Source: an uncultured Clostridium sp. | Lineage (GTDB): Bacteria > Bacillota > Clostridia > TANB77 > CAG-508 | Reading direction: 5' to 3' | DNA length: 64,000 nt | Assembly (NCBI GenBank): GCA_948436975.1 | Contig: CAOJJB010000002.1 | Coordinates: forward strand, 1-64,000 | Shown here: piece by piece, positions 9,079 to 17,758 of the stretch | Layout of the letters: every line of letters begins with the position of its first letter | Position numbering within the stretch: position 1 is the first letter of the stretch | Program-made: the position numbers and the translations under genes | The notes under the pieces: generated by a model | Told to the model about the DNA's origin: nothing | Seen by the model: the letters and a program-made list of their open reading frames with translations, nothing else | Database searches by the model: none

Positions 9079-9471
9079 ATGACTGGAAAAAAAGTTACAA
9101 GGATATTAATAAAAAAGTTACTAGATATGGATTTTATTGTTCACAGATACGATGCCTATTCAACCAGTTCTATTTACTTAAAATTAGATTATGGAGTAGC
9201 CTGTGGTATTCGTATTGCTGATCATCCAGGCAAAAAAAAATATAGTTACAGATTCAATATCATAAAAGATTTTAATGGAGATAAGGTTATTTTAAAAGAT
9301 GGCCTTATTTCTCGCTTTTATGACTTTACTGAACTTGAAAAGGTATTAAAAGATGTTCAAGAAGAAAAGCAAAAGAAACTCTGTAAATATGGAATTAATA
9401 ATTACAATTTATACATGGAAAGGGAAAAAAACAAAAACGAACTTTTTAAAAGATTCAAAAAAGTATCATAA
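9079..9471 (+). CDS. ICE protein of unknown function
   Basis: The product is 130 aa. The gene starts three bases after the previous stop, suggesting translational coupling; the local site is weak. Alpha/beta with a basic C-terminal helix (REKNKNELFKRFKKVS). Family not recognised. Confidence 0.55.
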   Translation: MTGKKVTRILIKKLLDMDFIVHRYDAYSTSSIYLKLDYGVACGIRIADHPGKKKYSYRFNIIKDFNGDKVILKDGLISRFYDFTELEKVLKDVQEEKQKKLCKYGINNYNLYMEREKNKNELFKRFKKVS

Positions 9472-9488
9472 TTTGAAAGGAGAAATTT

Positions 9489-9911
9489 ATGGAAGGTATA
9501 GAAAGATTAGAAACGGAAGTATTAGAAATGAATGATTCTAGTGTTTCTGCAGTATTTAATTATTTAAAAACAAGGAAGGATTTGTACGAAAAATTTAATA
9601 ATAAAGAGAAAACTATAAAAGAAATGTGGAACTATATATGTGATAAAGCTAGAAAAATGTCAAAAAATAATGTGGCAGTAGTGCAAGATAATCTTGTTTT
9701 CATATGGGCTGTTAATTACTTTACTAAAAGCAATGAAGAGCTAGGAATAAAAGAAAAAAAGACTAAAAAGGTAATGCCACCTTCAGCAGAAGAAACAATT
9801 ACGAAAATTAATAGAAAAAACCACGAAAAAGCAAAGGAAAAACAAAAAGAAAGTGAACAAGCAAAAGATACAGACAATCAAATATCAATGTTTAAGGAGG
9901 AACAAAAATAA
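9489..9911 (+). CDS. PcfK-like conjugation protein
   Basis: The product is 140 aa; ATG follows TTTGAAAGGAG. The N-terminal 90 residues (VSAVFNYLKTRKDLYEKF, EMWNYICDKARKM, VQDNLVFIWAVNYF) match the PcfK-like family, named from a pCF10 gene next to pcfJ. A lysine/glutamate-rich tail follows. The gene overlaps pcfJ by one base, the usual pcfK-pcfJ arrangement. The exact function of the family is unknown. Confidence 0.75.
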   Translation: MEGIERLETEVLEMNDSSVSAVFNYLKTRKDLYEKFNNKEKTIKEMWNYICDKARKMSKNNVAVVQDNLVFIWAVNYFTKSNEELGIKEKKTKKVMPPSAEETITKINRKNHEKAKEKQKESEQAKDTDNQISMFKEEQK

Positions 9912-11371
9912 TGAGATATATAAAAGTTGCCTATCGAAATATTTTGAGACAGTTAGACTATTATTCAGACCTCCCAAAAGGTTGGAATAAATTTATAAAA
10001 GAACAAGAAAAACATCACAATTTAGTAATAAAATCAAGCAAAAATAAATGTTTTTGCACTAATTGCCATCATCATTTTATTAGTAACAAAAAAATAAAAG
10101 AAGAAGTAAAATGTCCTAATTGCCATAATAAATACTTAATAAAAAGAAGTAATTTGCGTTATTATGAATTTAAGGACTATTTTTCTATTTTAGACAGAGT
10201 AAATGATACATTTGTAATTAGATACTTTGAATTAAAAACAATTCTTGATGCTATGCACGAATCTCATTCTTCTGTTGTAGAATTTGCAAGAGAAATACCA
10301 ACTGACAATTATTATAGAGATGTTTTTGTAAATGAAAAAGTTTCAAGATGTCAATGTCATATTTATATTAATCATAGTGATTTTTATAAAACAGATAAAT
10401 GGAGACAATATACAAGAAATTACTCAATAATTGATTATTCAATAGTGTTCCCTAACAATATAAAATCATTGTTAAAAGATACTGAATATAAATACTCTTG
10501 TATATGGGATATAGCAAAACATTCTACTTATATTGATTTACTAGAATTAATAAAAAATAAGAATGACTATGCTATAAATAGAATTGAACTCTTAGCAAAA
10601 ATGAAATTATATAATTTAGCATTAAGAGCAAATGAATTTAGTAGTCATGGATCTTTTCAAAATATATTTGGAGTTTCAAAAGATTATTACCAATTTATGA
10701 AAAGATATAATATTACATACACACAATTAAAAATATTAAGGCTATTAAAAGAAAAAGATATAAATAAAATACGATATTTAGAAAAATTTGTAAATTATGG
10801 TGAAAGTATAAGTGATTTAGAAGAAATATCACAATATATTAGCTTAAATCGTTTTATAAAATATTCTAAAATGCATCGTGGAAAAGTAGGGACTTATTTA
10901 TATAAGGACTATTTAAGATTTGCTAAATTACTTGGTTTTGATTTGAAAAATAATAGATATGCTTTTCCAAAGAATCTAAAAGAAGAGCATGATAAATTAG
11001 AAAAACAATATGAGCTTCAAAGTAAAAAAATCATTAATAAAGCAATTATTAAAAGAGGTAAGGAATTATCAGCTAATAAATATCAAAATAAGACTTTTAT
11101 TATATTACCAGCTCGTAGTTTAAAAGATTTACAAGATGAAAGTAAACAACAAAATAATTGCGTAAGAACATATGCTAAAAAGTATGCTGAAGGTAGTTGC
11201 GATATTTACTTTATGAGGTCAACAGATAAACCAAAAAAATCACTTGTTACTGTGGAAGTTAAAAATAATAAAGTTGTTCAAAGTAGAATAAAAAACAATA
11301 ATAATCCAAATGAAAAACAAATACAATTTCTACAAAAATGGGAACAAAGCGTATTAAAAGAGGCAGCTTAA
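9911..11371 (+). CDS. PcfJ-like conjugation protein
   Basis: The product is 486 aa; ATG follows AAGGAGGAACAAAAATA. A zinc-binding pair of CxxC motifs (CTNCHHHF and CPNCHNKY, about residues 49-76) precedes a long helical region. The C-terminal PcfJ signature is clear: LKDLQDESKQQNNCVRTYAK, then CDIYFMRS and SLVTVEVKNNKVVQSRIKNN. It is paired with PcfK, as in enterococcal plasmids and many Firmicutes ICEs. Confidence 0.85.
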   Translation: MRYIKVAYRNILRQLDYYSDLPKGWNKFIKEQEKHHNLVIKSSKNKCFCTNCHHHFISNKKIKEEVKCPNCHNKYLIKRSNLRYYEFKDYFSILDRVNDTFVIRYFELKTILDAMHESHSSVVEFAREIPTDNYYRDVFVNEKVSRCQCHIYINHSDFYKTDKWRQYTRNYSIIDYSIVFPNNIKSLLKDTEYKYSCIWDIAKHSTYIDLLELIKNKNDYAINRIELLAKMKLYNLALRANEFSSHGSFQNIFGVSKDYYQFMKRYNITYTQLKILRLLKEKDINKIRYLEKFVNYGESISDLEEISQYISLNRFIKYSKMHRGKVGTYLYKDYLRFAKLLGFDLKNNRYAFPKNLKEEHDKLEKQYELQSKKIINKAIIKRGKELSANKYQNKTFIILPARSLKDLQDESKQQNNCVRTYAKKYAEGSCDIYFMRSTDKPKKSLVTVEVKNNKVVQSRIKNNNNPNEKQIQFLQKWEQSVLKEAA

Positions 11372-11396
11372 AAAAATTGATAGGAGGATTAAAAAA

Positions 11397-12254
11397 GTGA
11401 AACATAAATCAAATAAAAATAATGGAAATAAAACAAAAGAAGTATTTGAAAAAGTTGTAAATTATGTTCAAACTATTGTTGATAATGGAGAATATGAGAA
11501 ATTTTTAAAATTTCAAAAAAGTTTTAGAGGTTATAGTTTCAATAACCTCATTTTGATTTTTTCGCAATTTCCTGATGCTACAAGAGTTGCTGGAAAATCA
11601 AAATGGCTAAAATTAAAAAGAGAATTAGTACCTGGAGCGCAAAAAATATTTATTATTGCACCAATACCAAGACAATACAGTAAAAAGGTCAAAAAAGTTG
11701 AAAATGGAGAAGAAATTGAAACTACTGAAACATACCAATATAACTATTATCGATATGTTTATGTATATGATATTTCACAGACTACTGGAGAAGAGATACC
11801 TTTAGAAAGTCATAATATAAATACCAATGAAATGTCAAATTTTTACCAAAAATTAAAAAGTTTTAGTGAATTTCCAGTTTATGAAAAAGATTTAGAAGGC
11901 AGTTTAAAAGGATATTATGCTCCAACAAAAAAAGAAATTGTACTAAAAAAATCTTTGTCAATAGACGATAAGACAGCAGTTTTATTACACGAACTAGCAC
12001 ATGGGCTTTATGACGATTTTGAATATAAAACTGATAGAAACTTATCAGAGGTATTTGTTGAATCTATTGCTTATATTGTTGCAGACCATTTTGGACTTGA
12101 TACTTCTCTTTGTAGTTTTAATTATATAACTAAATGGGCTAAGGGCGATCCGAAAATTGTTCTTGATTTAGGTAGTAAAATTCAAAAATGTGCTAATCAG
12201 TTCATAAAAAATATTGAAAAATTTGAAATGCAAGAAATTGAACTTGCAGCTTAA
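11397..12254 (+). CDS. ArdC-like antirestriction protein with zincin domain
   Basis: The product is 285 aa. GTG at 11397 follows TAGGAGG. The N-terminal ArdC region (FLKFQKSFRGYSFNNLILIF, ATRVAGKSKWLKLKRELVPG) binds single-stranded DNA in related proteins. The C-terminal gluzincin metallopeptidase motif is LLHELAHGL with a downstream FVESIAY glutamate. ArdC proteins protect incoming single-stranded DNA from restriction in the recipient. A host restriction-modification pair lies outside the ICE at 47-49 kb. Confidence 0.8.
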   Translation: MKHKSNKNNGNKTKEVFEKVVNYVQTIVDNGEYEKFLKFQKSFRGYSFNNLILIFSQFPDATRVAGKSKWLKLKRELVPGAQKIFIIAPIPRQYSKKVKKVENGEEIETTETYQYNYYRYVYVYDISQTTGEEIPLESHNINTNEMSNFYQKLKSFSEFPVYEKDLEGSLKGYYAPTKKEIVLKKSLSIDDKTAVLLHELAHGLYDDFEYKTDRNLSEVFVESIAYIVADHFGLDTSLCSFNYITKWAKGDPKIVLDLGSKIQKCANQFIKNIEKFEMQEIELAA

Positions 12255-12265
12255 AAGGAGGAAAA

Positions 12266-12598
12266 ATGATGTTTATTTTTAATATAACAAATCTAGTAGA
12301 GTTAGTTTTAATTATAGTTGTATTATTAGTTTTATGCTTAATTGTTGTTATTAAAGATTGGCTAGTTAATAAACAAATGAAAAGAAAAATGAAACAAAAT
12401 AGAGAAATGACAATTAAGATACTTGATAAATTTGAGGAAATATTGGCAGAAAACAATATAAAAATACCAGATAAAGGTCGCGAAGGAAACGAAGATGAGG
12501 CTTGTATATATGGAACAACATATTATGATTTAGAAGATTCCATATTAGAGATATTGAATAATAAAAATAATTGGAAAGGTGGACAATATACATGTTGA
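12266..12598 (+). CDS. Small single-pass membrane protein
   Basis: The product is 110 aa with one N-terminal membrane segment (about residues 9-32, VELVLIIVVLLVLCLIVVI) and a charged cytoplasmic tail. ATG follows AAAGGAGG. It overlaps the next gene by seven bases. No family recognised. Confidence 0.6.
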   Translation: MMFIFNITNLVELVLIIVVLLVLCLIVVIKDWLVNKQMKRKMKQNREMTIKILDKFEEILAENNIKIPDKGREGNEDEACIYGTTYYDLEDSILEILNNKNNWKGGQYTC

Positions 12599-12924
12599 TT
12601 GAATATGAAACAAGTAAATATGTAAAAGAAAAAGCACAAATAGAAATACAAGATACTAAAAATGTATTTTTACAGGGAAAAAATCCTTATGATGGTTTGA
12701 ATACTTATTTTGGAATATGGACTAAAAAAGATGGCATAGCAATAGTTAATATAACAAGTTGGCGTAATATCAGTTATGAATACTCTTTAAACAAAAATAT
12801 ATACACAGAACAATATATAAAAAAATATTTAGAAAACAATAAAAATGTAAAAATCATTTCAAAGGAAGAATTGAAGAAAGAACTAGACCATGTTAGGTCA
12901 ATATTAGAAATAAGAAAAATTTGA
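12592..12924 (+). CDS. ICE protein of unknown function
   Basis: The product is 110 aa starting MLIEYETSKYVKEKA. ATG 12592 has AAAGGTGG; an upstream TTG would add seven residues. Mixed alpha/beta soluble protein with an IVNITSWRNISYEYS segment. Overlaps the preceding gene. No family recognised. Confidence 0.55.
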   Translation: MLIEYETSKYVKEKAQIEIQDTKNVFLQGKNPYDGLNTYFGIWTKKDGIAIVNITSWRNISYEYSLNKNIYTEQYIKKYLENNKNVKIISKEELKKELDHVRSILEIRKI

Positions 12925-12938
12925 AAGGAGAATCAATT

Positions 12939-13298
12939 ATGTGTGATTCAAGTAATTATGAATATTATAAAAAACACCATATTTGTGTAAGGTGTGGTCA
13001 AGAAGATGCTGAAAGGAATAGTACTTTATGTTTTAGATGTAGAATAAAAAATAGGGAATCTTCTATCAATTATTATAGATGCCATAAAGAAGAACGAAGA
13101 GAAAAAAATCGCATAAAAAGTAAAAATAGATATAACAAATTAAAAGAACTAGGTTTATGTACTTCTTGCGGTAGGAGACACACAAAAAATAATAAAGTAT
13201 GCTGTGAACATTGTGCTACAAAGATAAATGAACGAAATAGGAAAAAGTATTTATTATATGTATATGCAACAAGAAATATAGCTGAAATTCGTATATAG
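12939..13298 (+). CDS. Zinc-ribbon basic protein
   Basis: The product is 119 aa. ATG 12939 follows TTGAAAGGAG. There are four paired Cys motifs: CVRCGQ, CFRCR, CTSCGR and CEHC, enough for two zinc sites. The whole protein is strongly basic, including NRIKSKNRYNKLKELGLC. It resembles small HNH-less zinc-finger proteins of phages and ICEs and probably binds nucleic acid. Function unknown. Confidence 0.65.
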   Translation: MCDSSNYEYYKKHHICVRCGQEDAERNSTLCFRCRIKNRESSINYYRCHKEERREKNRIKSKNRYNKLKELGLCTSCGRRHTKNNKVCCEHCATKINERNRKKYLLYVYATRNIAEIRI

Positions 13299-13331
13299 CA
13301 GTATAAAATAAAAAATTCAATTAATACAAAG

Positions 13332-13366
13332 AAGGAACTTGAAATTAGCAAGTTCCTTTATTTTTA
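13332..13366 (+). terminator. Rho-independent terminator
   Basis: AAGGAACTTG (13332-13341) pairs perfectly over 10 bases with CAAGTTCCTT (13349-13358), followed by TATTTTT. It ends the transcript of the zinc-ribbon gene. Confidence 0.8.
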
Positions 13367-13381
13367 AATAAGGAGGCTACT

Positions 13382-13564
13382 ATGAAATATTATGATAAAA
13401 CAATGTATGAAATAGAAGAAAAAATAAAAACAGCATTATTTACACTATTAATATTTACAATGTCATTTCTATTAGGTGTATTTATAGGAACAACAGACAT
13501 GAACAATAAAGAACAGCAAATACAACAATTGCAAATAGAAATAAATAACTTAAAAGCAAAATAA
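13382..13564 (+). CDS. Short membrane/coiled-coil protein
   Basis: The product is 60 aa. ATG follows AAGGAGGCTACT. One membrane segment (TALFTLLIFTMSFLLGVFIG) is followed by a short coiled-coil tail (KEQQIQQLQIEINNLK). Function unknown. Confidence 0.55.
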   Translation: MKYYDKTMYEIEEKIKTALFTLLIFTMSFLLGVFIGTTDMNNKEQQIQQLQIEINNLKAK

Positions 13565-13581
13565 TTAGGAGGTATTGAACA

Positions 13582-13749
13582 TTGATTACATTATATAGAA
13601 ATAATATACCTATATTAAACGCTAAACATTGGGAGGATTTAGTTGAATTTATTGAAGAGTTAAAAAGATTAAATCCAAAGTTCGTTGATAGAAGAGACTT
13701 TATTGTTAAGAGTTACGAGCAAGTAATGTATAGTTGGAATAGAAAATAA
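13582..13749 (+). CDS. Small ICE protein, TTG start
   Basis: A 55-aa ORF starts at TTG 13582 behind AGGAGGTATTGAACA and stops at 13747-13749. The product begins MITLYRNNIPIL and contains HWEDLVEFIEELKRLNP. It fits exactly between the neighbouring genes with a good ribosome site and no competing frame. Function unknown. Confidence 0.6.
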   Translation: MITLYRNNIPILNAKHWEDLVEFIEELKRLNPKFVDRRDFIVKSYEQVMYSWNRK

Positions 13750-13764
13750 ACGGAGGTAATATCT

Positions 13765-13965
13765 ATGCAAAATACAAGAGAATTAGAAATAAAATGGGAA
13801 AAATCAAAAAATAAAATAAATCAATTATTAGAAACAAAAGATAAGTCTACTGTTAATATGCTAAAGTTTTATAAATTATATATTAATGCACCTTATGACA
13901 AAACGGCATTAGATTTATTTGAACTTGCTTTTAGTGGTTGGTATAAAGAAAAAATGGAAGGATGA
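13765..13965 (+). CDS. Small helical ICE protein
   Basis: The product is 66 aa. ATG follows ACGGAGGTAATATCT. Helical and charged (RELEIKWEKSKNKINQLLE). Lies six bases ahead of the primase gene. Function unknown. Confidence 0.55.
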   Translation: MQNTRELEIKWEKSKNKINQLLETKDKSTVNMLKFYKLYINAPYDKTALDLFELAFSGWYKEKMEG

Positions 13966-13971
13966 TTTTTA

Positions 13972-15043
13972 GTGAATAAATTAGATTTTCAAGAAGTTCA
14001 GCGACATGTTAATATATTAAATGTTGCTTATCACTTATGTTTAGAAATAGTTGAACAAAAAGGATATGAATATAAAGCTATATGTCCCTTTTGTGGATAT
14101 CATAATAAATTAAGTAAAACACCTACCCTATCACTTAATTTGGAAAATAACAAATATTGTTGTTCTGAATGTGGTGCTGGTCGGTTATTCTGTTGGTTTA
14201 TATGCTAAAATGCGAAAAATAAGTAATGACAAAGCATTTAATGAGTTACTAGAAAGAGAATGTTTTTCACAAGATAGAGCATTATTAGAAATACGACCAT
14301 TGAATCAATTAGCAGATATTGAAATAAGAGACAAAATTTATAGAGATTTCTTAAGTATGTTAAGACTAGAGCCACAACATAAAAGATGTTTAACTAATAT
14401 GGGATTTTTAAATAGTACAATTGAAAATAACTTATATAAAAGTGTACCAAAGAACTATATTAAAAGAAGAATAGTAGCCAATAATCTATCAAAAAAATAC
14501 AATTTAGAAGGAATACCAGGTATGTATCAAGAGGAAGATTTTAAATGGTTATTTAGTAAATACAATGGTTTCTTTGTCCCTGTTTTTGATGCAAACGGTT
14601 ATATTCAAGGACTTTCAATTCATTTAGATAAGGCATTCAACGATAATCAAGACATTTGGTTTTCAAGTAACAATAAAATTAATGGAACTCGTGCTAAAAA
14701 TTGGATTATGAAAAGCAATATAAATGAATATTCTACAAGTGTTATATTAACAGATAATTTACTACTAGGAGCATTAGCAACAGAGATAACAGACGAACCA
14801 GTCATAGCATTTCAAAACATTACTAATTCTTATATGATTCTAAAAGAAATTGAAAACACTCAAATAAAAGATATAATATTTTTAGTCAGAGGGAATAATA
14901 ATTTAGATTATATTATAAATCGTGTATTTCGTGATTTAATTCCACTTGGCTATAATTTAGATACCAAGTATGTATCAAATTACAAAGATTTTTTTAATGA
15001 TAATTTTAATGTTAGTTATAATACATTAAATAAAGTAGCTTAA
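13972..15043 (+). CDS. CHC2-type DNA primase, one CGG +1 shift
   Basis: GTG 13972 (GGAAGGATGATTTTTA upstream) opens a frame with the zinc site CPFCGYHNKL...CCSECGAG, then reads in-frame CGG (14182-14184) and stops at 14206. A +1 shift gives CGAGGYSVGLYAKM and continues to 15043, 356 aa. CxxC-x(n)-CxxCGAGG is the CHC2 primase zinc ribbon, and the glycine after CGAG is family-typical. The C-terminal part looks like a diverged Toprim/RepB-like region (NIIKS..., ILTDNLLLGALATE). It would prime the complementary strand after transfer. Confidence 0.75.
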
Positions 15044-15049
15044 ATAAAA

Positions 15050-15087
15050 TGGTCTATTCTTTTTTTGAAGGATAGACTGTTTTTTTT
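15050..15087 (+). terminator. Terminator after the primase operon
   Basis: TGGTCTATTCTT (15050-15061) pairs with AAGGATAGACTG (15068-15079) with three wobbles, followed by eight T. It separates the DNA-processing operon from the lipoprotein module. Confidence 0.75.
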
Positions 15088-15142
15088 ATTATTTTATGGT
15101 AGAATAGTTGTAAATTATAAATATAAGAGAGAAAATAAGTAA

Positions 15143-15941
15143 ATGAAATATATAAATTTTGATGGATTAGGATTAGAATTTAGCATTAATAGTGTAGCCT
15201 TTAGTATGTTTAGAATAGACATTTATTGGTATGCTATTTTTATAGTAGTAGCATTTATAATAGGTATATTACTTTGTAAAAGAGATGATGGAAAATATAA
15301 TATAAAATTTGAGAATATTTTAGAATTATTAGTAATTGCAATACCTGTTTCTATTATTTGTGCAAGACTATATTTTGTATTGTTCAAATTAGATTATTAT
15401 ATACAAAATCCAATAGAAATTCTTGATATACAAAATGGTGGTCTTGCAATTTATGGCGGAATTATTGGAGCTATTATTACAATTATAATATATTCAAAAT
15501 GCAAAAAAATAAACACATTAGACATACTAGATTACATTGTAACATGTTTACCACTTCGGACAGGCAATAGGAAGATGGGGGAATTTTTTTAATATAGAAG
15601 CACATGGAATAGAAGCAAATAATATTTTTAGAATGGGAATTATAGAAAATGGCAATTACATAGAAGTACATCCAACATTTTTATATGAATCTGTGGGCTG
15701 TTTAATAATATTTATTCTATTATTTGTAAATAAAAATAATAGAAAATATAAAGGACAATTAACATATACATATTTGGCATTATATGGCTTTTTAAGGACA
15801 TTTATTGAAGGACTACGAACAGATAGCTTAATGGTTAATAATTTTAGAATATCACAGGTTTTATCTATAATTTTATGTGTTGTATTTAGTACAGTTCTAG
15901 TATATAAAAAAGTAAAGAAGGATAAAAAATATGAAAAATAA
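15143..15941 (+). CDS. lgt: Prolipoprotein diacylglyceryl transferase, one CGG +1 shift
   Basis: Lgt transfers diacylglycerol to the lipobox cysteine. From ATG 15143 the frame encodes membrane segments and the Lgt run NGGLAIYGGIIGA, then meets CGG (15557-15559) and ends at 15592. With a +1 shift it continues PLGQAIGRWGNFFN, the most conserved Lgt motif, then EVHPTFLYES, to 15941: 265 aa, normal Lgt length. Reading CGG as arginine would destroy the catalytic motif and the frame. It overlaps lspA by 11 bases, and the downstream lipoproteins are its likely substrates. Confidence 0.88.
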
Positions 15942-16389
15942 AAAAACAACAATATTATTAGGTATTCTAATCATTATATTAGATCAAATAACTAAAATAT
16001 TATTAGTAAAAAAAAATATAACAATAATACCAAGAATTTTGAATTTTACTTATACTGAAAATATAGGATTAGCATTTGGAATAGGAGCAAACAATATTTT
16101 AATGATTATAATAGTTAATATCGTAATATTAGGAATCATTATAAAATTTTTAAAAGAAAGAACAGCGCAAATTAATTGTTCAATTATTGTTTCTTTAATT
16201 TTAGTATTAGCAGGAGGAATAAGTAACTTAATAGATAGAATTGCAAGAGGGTTCGTAGTAGATTTTATAGATGTAAATATTTTAAACTTTCCTAATTTCA
16301 ATATAGCAGATATTTCAATTACAATAGGCATAATGATATTATTAATAATACTGATTAAAAAGTCATTATTTACAAAAGAGGATATATAA
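15931..16389 (+). CDS. lspA: Signal peptidase II
   Basis: The product is 152 aa, normal for LspA, with four membrane segments. Catalytic aspartates sit in SNLIDRIARGFVVDFID and FNIADISITIG, and an early LDQITK is present. It cleaves the signal peptide of prolipoproteins after Lgt has acted. The ATG lies inside the end of lgt, so the two are translationally coupled. An ICE carrying its own lgt-lspA pair next to lipoprotein genes is uncommon. Confidence 0.9.
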   Translation: MKNKKTTILLGILIIILDQITKILLVKKNITIIPRILNFTYTENIGLAFGIGANNILMIIIVNIVILGIIIKFLKERTAQINCSIIVSLILVLAGGISNLIDRIARGFVVDFIDVNILNFPNFNIADISITIGIMILLIILIKKSLFTKEDI

Positions 16390-16449
16390 GATATGAAAGA
16401 AGATTTCGGAGAGAAAATTTCTAAAGTTATATACAATTTGAAAAATCTT

Positions 16450-16458
16450 TGCTATAAT
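16450..16458 (+). promoter_or_regulatory. Extended -10 promoter of the lipoprotein leader
   Basis: TGCTATAAT (16450-16458) is a perfect extended -10 element; the -35 region is weak. Transcription would begin near 16465, about 33 bases before the leader ORF. Confidence 0.5.
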
Positions 16459-16497
16459 ATCTAAAGAAAGATAAAAAGAAAGGTAGGTACACAAACA

Positions 16498-16647
16498 ATG
16501 AGAAACCTTGTAACCGTTGCAGGAGTACACACACACACACACACGGATAGTTTAAATAACATAATTGCTAGAAATAGCAAGACTTTTTGTGTACCTAAAA
16601 TAAGAAACTTATACTATAATCAAGTGCCACAATTGGTTATAGTTTAG
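16498..16647 (+). CDS. 49-codon leader peptide with His-Thr repeat
   Basis: ATG 16498 opens 49 codons to TAG 16645-16647, with AAAGGTAGG upstream. The peptide starts MRNLVTVAGVHTHTHTDSL. The stop codon lies within the 3' arm of the terminator, as expected of a leader ORF coupled to attenuation. The His-Thr run is encoded by an (AC)9 tract. It might sense His/Thr charging, a metal or a peptide, but that is inference, and a chance ORF over a structured RNA is possible. Confidence 0.45.
   Translation: MRNLVTVAGVHTHTHTDSLNNIIARNSKTFCVPKIRNLYYNQVPQLVIV
16527..16544 (+). repeat. (AC)9 dinucleotide tract
   Basis: Nine perfect AC units in an otherwise non-repetitive leader. Loss or gain of one unit would change the leader frame, so it could be phase-variable. 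Confidence 0.85.
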
Positions 16648-16658
16648 GTTTCTTTTTG
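16603..16658 (+). terminator. Leader terminator
   Basis: AGAAAC (16603-16608) pairs with GTTTCT (16648-16653). The inner ACTATAA (16613-16619) pairs with TTATAGT (16637-16643). TTTTTGC follows. It precedes the lipoprotein gene at 16691. Confidence 0.7.
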
Positions 16659-16690
16659 CTTTCTAAAAATAATATTTAAGGGGGATAAAA

Positions 16691-17137
16691 ATGAAAAAGA
16701 AAATTTTTAGTATAGGAATTGTAATGTTTCTAATTATAATGTTGATTACATTGACAGGTTGTGGAAGTAAAAAAAGTAAAGAAAGTAGCTATATAAAAGA
16801 AATAAAAGATATGCACTTTGAATGTGACGGTATTTGGTATGACAGTTACAAATCTATTACAGATAATTATACAGTTGGTGAACTTATGGAATCTCAATTG
16901 GAAAATGCTGTATGGAGTGAAGAAACGGCTAACAATTATATGGCTTGCGTAGCAGTAGAAGGAACAGATAAAGACAATGGCAAAACTTATAAAGTTATAT
17001 TTAATAAAGCAACTTTCAATAAAAATGAAACCCTATCACCTTATTATGATATATATGTTAATGGTGAAATAGGTAAAACAGAAGATTTTAACAGCTTATT
17101 GATGAGAATATGGCAAAATTATAATAAAATGAATTAG
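16691..17137 (+). CDS. Small lipoprotein
   Basis: The product is 148 aa. ATG follows TAAGGGGGATAAAA. The signal peptide ends in the lipobox LTGC (Cys at about 24), so lgt and lspA just upstream could process it. The mature part contains FECDGIWYDSYKSITDNYTV and looks like a small alpha/beta domain. Function unknown. Confidence 0.75.
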   Translation: MKKKIFSIGIVMFLIIMLITLTGCGSKKSKESSYIKEIKDMHFECDGIWYDSYKSITDNYTVGELMESQLENAVWSEETANNYMACVAVEGTDKDNGKTYKVIFNKATFNKNETLSPYYDIYVNGEIGKTEDFNSLLMRIWQNYNKMN

Positions 17138-17150
17138 GGGGATTTTTAAA

Positions 17151-17732
17151 ATGGGAAATGAAGTAAAAACAAATGTAGGAATGGGATGTTATGAACATAA
17201 TGATAGAACAGTAGTAGCAACTTGTCCAAAATGTGGGAAATTTATGTGTAGAGAATGTGCAGAAAAATATAAAAGCAAATTATGTGAAAGTTGTGAAAAT
17301 GAAAGAATCAAAGAAGAAGAGGAAAAAGCAGAACAACAAAAAGCAAGAGTAAAAAATAATGCAAAAGCAAATGTAGAAACTTCTAAAAAACAATTAAGAG
17401 GAGTAATTATTAAATCAGCAATATTTGGAATAATTGGTATTTTATTAGGTATGGATTCAGGTTCATTCGTAAATGGATTAATATTTGCTTATATATTTGC
17501 GGCTTTGCCATGGGGATGGAAATATGTAAAAAATGCAATTGATACAGGAGAATGGGCATGGTTAGCAGCTTGGACGAATAATATTTGGTTATTAGTATTT
17601 GGAATATTTTTTAAATTTGCATTAGCTATATTGATTGGAATTTTTGCTATGCCAATAGGGATATTTAAAGCAATAAAGAACTTTAATGATGCAAAGAAAA
17701 TGCAAGAGAATATAAATAAGAATTACAAATAA
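17151..17732 (+). CDS. Zinc-finger membrane protein
   Basis: The product is 193 aa. An N-terminal B-box-like zinc domain, CYEHNDRTVVATCPKCGKFM with CRECAEKY and CESC, precedes a charged linker and about three membrane segments (residues 84-180). Such proteins occur in Firmicutes membrane-stress and transport contexts, but no function is established. It sits between two lipoprotein genes. Confidence 0.7.
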   Translation: MGNEVKTNVGMGCYEHNDRTVVATCPKCGKFMCRECAEKYKSKLCESCENERIKEEEEKAEQQKARVKNNAKANVETSKKQLRGVIIKSAIFGIIGILLGMDSGSFVNGLIFAYIFAALPWGWKYVKNAIDTGEWAWLAAWTNNIWLLVFGIFFKFALAILIGIFAMPIGIFKAIKNFNDAKKMQENINKNYK

Positions 17733-17758
17733 AAATTATTAGAGAAGAAGGAAAGAAA

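Larger units (their letters stand above)
16485..16658 (+). promoter_or_regulatory. Structured attenuator-like leader RNA
   Basis: AGGTACACAAA (16485-16495) pairs perfectly over 11 bases with TTTGTGTACCT (16586-16596). Inside is a GNRA-type hairpin TTGCTA-GAAA-TAGCAA (16565-16580). A terminator follows at 16603-16658. AGAAACC (16501-16507) can also pair with GGTTTCT (16647-16653), which is the 3' arm of the terminator, so two mutually exclusive folds exist. Translation of the leader ORF would disrupt the first helix. This looks like transcription attenuation of the downstream lipoprotein genes; the signal is unknown. Confidence 0.6.

Noticed and set aside
16393-16464. A 23-codon ORF after lspA (MKEDFGEK start)
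   Set aside because: No ribosome site and it contains the extended -10 promoter; likely chance.
16565-16580. TTGCTA-GAAA-TAGCAA resembles the repeat:anti-repeat hairpin of Cas9 guide RNAs
   Set aside because: There are no CRISPR repeats, no cas genes and no long anti-repeat; it is a plain GNRA hairpin in the leader.
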